From Tissierellaceae bacterium (lineage in GTDB: Bacteria > Bacillota > Clostridia > Tissierellales > Tissierellaceae): a stretch of 7,388 bases of DNA. Below, piece by piece: positions 6,116 through 7,388 of the stretch. The stretch spans positions 1 through 7,388 of the forward strand of contig JARICQ010000140.1 in NCBI GenBank assembly GCA_029264075.1, written 5' to 3'. The position numbers were made by a program, and so were the translations under genes. The notes beneath the pieces are model-generated. The model did not search any database. It had not been told where the DNA came from and worked only from the letters and a program-made list of their open reading frames with translations. Within the stretch, counting starts at the first letter, position 1, and each line of letters starts with the position of its first letter.

Positions 6116-7388
6116 ATGAAAAGTACAATCAAGATATCAGTTAGGAATCTAGTTGAATTTGTAATGAGAAGCGGAGATATAGACAATACTTTCAGGTCTA
6201 TGAATAGTGCTATAGAGGGAACCAAGGCCCACTCTAAGGTACAAAAATCATATGGAAGAGGATATAGGTCGGAAGTCACACTAAGGCATAGGGTTGAATA
6301 TGAGGATTTCAATATAGAGGTCCAAGGTAGGGCAGATGGAATATTTGAAGATGCAGAAGAGACAATAATAGATGAAATAAAGAGCACGACCAGGGATTTA
6401 AGTGAAATAGATGAAAACTTCAACCCCATGCACTGGGCACAGGCAAAGTGCTATGCCTATATTTACTGCCTAGATGAAGCTTTAGAGGAGATCTCTGTAC
6501 AAATTACATATTTCCATATAGAAAGTGAAGAGAAAAAGATCATTAAAAGAGAGTATGGTCTAGAAGAATTAAAAGAGTATTTTTTCAATCTAATAGATAA
6601 GTATATAGAGTGGTCAAAGATTACCTTTTACTGGGGAGAAGAAAGAGATAAATCAATAAAGACAACGGATTTTCCCTTTGAGGACTATAGGAAAGGTCAA
6701 AGAGAGCTTGCAGTAGCTACATATAAGACAATAGAAGAAGGGAAAAAACTCTATGCCCAGGCTCCAACGGGAATAGGAAAGACCATGTCTACACTTTTTC
6801 CAGCCCTAAAGGCAGTGGGAGAAAAGCAAGCAGGTAAGATCTTTTATTTGACTGCAAAAACTATTACAAGAGAAGTCCCAATAGCCAGTATGAGCTTGCT
6901 AGAGAAAAATGGGCTCAAGGCAAAGACAATTGTCATCACAGCCAAGGACAAGATCTGTTTAAACCAGGAGACAAAATGCAATCCTAGGGACTGCTCCTAT
7001 GCAAAGGGACATTTTGACAGAGTAAATGAAGCAATCATAGATATCTTTGAAAATGAAAACCTGATCACTAGAGAAGTAGCCATCAAATATTCCAAAAAAC
7101 ACCATGTATGTCCCTTTGAATTTGTATTGGATGTGAGCCTGCTGGTAGATGTGATAATAGCTGACTACAATTATGTATTTGATCCCCAAGTATATCTAAA
7201 GAGATTCTTTGAAGGGATAAGAGAAGACTATGTTTTTTTAGTTGATGAAGCACACAATCTAGTAGATAGATCGAGAGAGATGTTTTCAGCAGAAATAGAT
7301 ACGGATAATTTTTCACAAGCGATAGCCATATTTTCTGAAAAGTATAAGAAGCTCCAGAAAAGCTTGGTCAAATGTAAAAATACAATGG
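6116..7388 (+). CDS. PD-(D/E)XK nuclease-XPD/DinG-like Fe-S helicase fusion, 3'-truncated
   Basis: The first 424 residues of a large ATP-dependent DNA helicase (COG1199/Rad3-DinG type) that remains open to the right edge; relatives are usually near 750-800 residues. Residues about 55-120 form a Cas4/RecB-like nuclease core: D74 in 'GRADG', E87-x-K89 in 'IIDEIKS' and Q109-xxx-Y113 in the following helix, so the catalytic set looks intact. The helicase part begins near 195 with 'YRKGQREL', a Q-motif-like lead. Walker A is 'APTGIGKT' (216-223), four iron-sulfur cysteines are C281, C288, C293 and C332, and the DEAH box is at 377-380. Motifs III-VI lie beyond the window. The start is supported by AGGA (6104-6107) 8 bases upstream. 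Likely role: unwinding and trimming of damaged or branched DNA, inferred from the family. It follows ftcD by 26 bases with no terminator between. Confidence 0.9.
   Translation, partial: MKSTIKISVRNLVEFVMRSGDIDNTFRSMNSAIEGTKAHSKVQKSYGRGYRSEVTLRHRVEYEDFNIEVQGRADGIFEDAEETIIDEIKSTTRDLSEIDENFNPMHWAQAKCYAYIYCLDEALEEISVQITYFHIESEEKKIIKREYGLEELKEYFFNLIDKYIEWSKITFYWGEERDKSIKTTDFPFEDYRKGQRELAVATYKTIEEGKKLYAQAPTGIGKTMSTLFPALKAVGEKQAGKIFYLTAKTITREVPIASMSLLEKNGLKAKTIVITAKDKICLNQETKCNPRDCSYAKGHFDRVNEAIIDIFENENLITREVAIKYSKKHHVCPFEFVLDVSLLVDVIIADYNYVFDPQVYLKRFFEGIREDYVFLVDEAHNLVDRSREMFSAEIDTDNFSQAIAIFSEKYKKLQKSLVKCKNTM

Noticed and set aside
5582..6429. Several open frames on the minus strand (5582-5878, 5904-6128, 6112-6429)
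   Set aside because: They lie opposite ftcD and the helicase gene, whose protein families are clear. Their predicted products have low-complexity composition and no recognisable motif.
6280..6480. Cas4-like domain as a sign of a CRISPR-Cas locus
   Set aside because: The nuclease core is fused to an XPD/DinG helicase. No repeat-spacer array and no other cas gene are visible, so this is a repair-type architecture rather than a Cas4 protein.
6959..7316. Minus-strand open frames 6959-7189 and 7083-7316
   Set aside because: They overlap each other and the iron-sulfur and DEAH part of the helicase gene on the other strand, with no ribosome binding site or motif supporting them.

Overview
The window reads as a piece of chromosome from a low-GC Gram-positive anaerobe of the Bacillota (Clostridia or Tissierellia type). 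This rests on the AT-rich sequence, heavy use of the codons ATA, AGA and AGG, strong AGGAGG-type ribosome binding sites, compact same-strand operons and factor-independent terminators between units. Genus is not decidable from the sequence. All supported genes lie on the + strand, and no stretch over 300 bases lacks a gene.

Region 1 (1-3346) is the 3' end of a sugar or sugar-alcohol catabolic operon. It holds the C-terminal 244 residues of an RbsB/XylF-like ABC-transporter binding protein, then a zinc- and NAD-dependent polyol dehydrogenase of the sorbitol/xylitol dehydrogenase type, then a xylulokinase. The simplest reading is import of a polyol such as xylitol, D-arabitol or sorbitol, oxidation to a ketose, and phosphorylation of D-xylulose to xylulose 5-phosphate for the pentose phosphate pathway. 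A 13-bp hairpin between the binding-protein gene and the dehydrogenase gene may set their expression ratio. A second hairpin ends the unit.

Region 2 (3383-5154) has its own sigma-A-like promoter, a polytopic membrane protein of the DUF1576 kind with a clear internal duplication, a tightly coupled 114-residue soluble protein of unknown function, and a very strong 18-bp-stem terminator. This two-gene module is the least understood part of the window.

Region 3 (5169-7388) starts with an extended -10 promoter and encodes a stand-alone glutamate formimidoyltransferase (FtcD). After 26 bases comes a gene that runs off the right edge. It encodes an N-terminal Cas4/RecB-like PD-(D/E)XK nuclease domain joined to an iron-sulfur XPD/DinG-type helicase. 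The window has no histidine-degradation genes next to ftcD and no CRISPR array or cas operon next to the helicase.

Two gene starts are better placed at internal ATGs (3464 and 5214) than at the longest open frame, because of the positions of the Shine-Dalgarno sequences.
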